Below, one piece after another: positions 5,865 to 6,119 of a stretch of 6,119 bases of DNA. Under the pieces are notes generated by a model. That model ran no database searches, was not told where the DNA came from, and saw only the letters and a program-made list of their open reading frames with translations. A program made the translations under genes and the position numbers. Source of the stretch: Epulopiscium sp. Nele67-Bin004 (GTDB lineage: Bacteria; Bacillota_A; Clostridia; Lachnospirales; Cellulosilyticaceae); contig LNZQ01000206.1 of the NCBI GenBank assembly GCA_002007315.1, positions 1 to 6,119 on the forward strand, read 5' to 3'. Positions within the stretch are counted from its first letter, which is position 1. Every line of letters starts with the position of its first letter.

Positions 5865-6119
5865 ATGAGTGTACCTAAGTTAAGGTTTGAGGGGTTTAGT
5901 GATGAGTGGGAGGAAGTTAGTTTAAAAGAAGTATCCACTAAACTTGAGTATGGAATGAATGCTGCTGCTACAATATTTGATGGTAAAAACAAGTATATTA
6001 GAATTACTGATATAGACGAAAATTCTAATAAGTATAGTCAACAAAATATTGTATCCCCTTTAGGTATTTTAGAAGATAAATATCTAGTTAAAGAGAATGA
6101 TATATTATTCGCAAGGACT
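5865..6119 (+). CDS. hsdS: Type I restriction-modification specificity subunit HsdS (partial, N-terminal 85 codons)
   Basis: HsdS sets the DNA target of a type I restriction-modification complex by binding HsdM and, for cutting, HsdR. The visible part has the usual opening of the family (VPKLRFEGFSDEWEEVSLKE) leading into the first target recognition domain. It also has the conserved strand KYIRITDID at about residues 43-51 and the ENDILFART block at 77-85. The frame is open to the window edge; a full HsdS is usually about 400 aa, so most is missing. GGGAGGA (5851-5857) lies 7 nt before the ATG. The gene follows a terminator and has its own promoter, so no hsdM or hsdR is co-transcribed upstream in this window. 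It may be the first gene of the locus, an orphan, or one of a set of alternative specificity genes. A half-length single-domain specificity protein is also possible. Confidence 0.9.
   Translation, partial: MSVPKLRFEGFSDEWEEVSLKEVSTKLEYGMNAAATIFDGKNKYIRITDIDENSNKYSQQNIVSPLGILEDKYLVKENDILFART

Overview
The window is AT-rich, with purine-rich AGGAG-type ribosome binding sites before every gene, Gram-positive-style signal and anchor segments, and a CvfB-family protein. This points to a low-GC Firmicute, probably a clostridial or related anaerobe. The species cannot be read from the sequence. No rRNA, tRNA, CRISPR array or transposase was seen.

The left part (1-1232, minus strand) is a compact run read leftward: an unrecognised 102-aa helical protein, the S1-domain/winged-helix RNA- or DNA-binding protein CvfB, and the first 15 codons of a further small protein that leaves the window. 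The first two genes are separated by 1 nt and the third follows after a 29-nt gap with no visible terminator, so they are probably co-transcribed. A 126-bp divergent spacer (1233-1358) separates this run from a complete glutamine-dependent asparagine synthetase gene (asnB, plus strand, 1359-3188), which ends in a clear intrinsic terminator.

The right part (about 3220-5790, plus strand) holds a two-gene unit that I cannot assign to a known system. It has a strong-looking promoter, a roughly 200-nt leader with a long 5' hairpin and a six-codon mini-ORF behind a strong Shine-Dalgarno, a 191-aa multi-pass membrane protein, and a 549-aa secreted protein anchored by a C-terminal membrane helix. The unit ends in a terminator whose core matches the one behind asnB. 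Its leucine and isoleucine codon choice differs from asnB (TTA and ATA rather than CTT and ATT), which fits accessory DNA or low expression.

At the right edge a new promoter drives the start of a type I restriction-modification specificity subunit (HsdS), cut off after 85 codons. The most interesting parts are the uncharacterised envelope gene pair with its structured leader, and the hsdS gene that starts its own transcript with no hsdM or hsdR before it.
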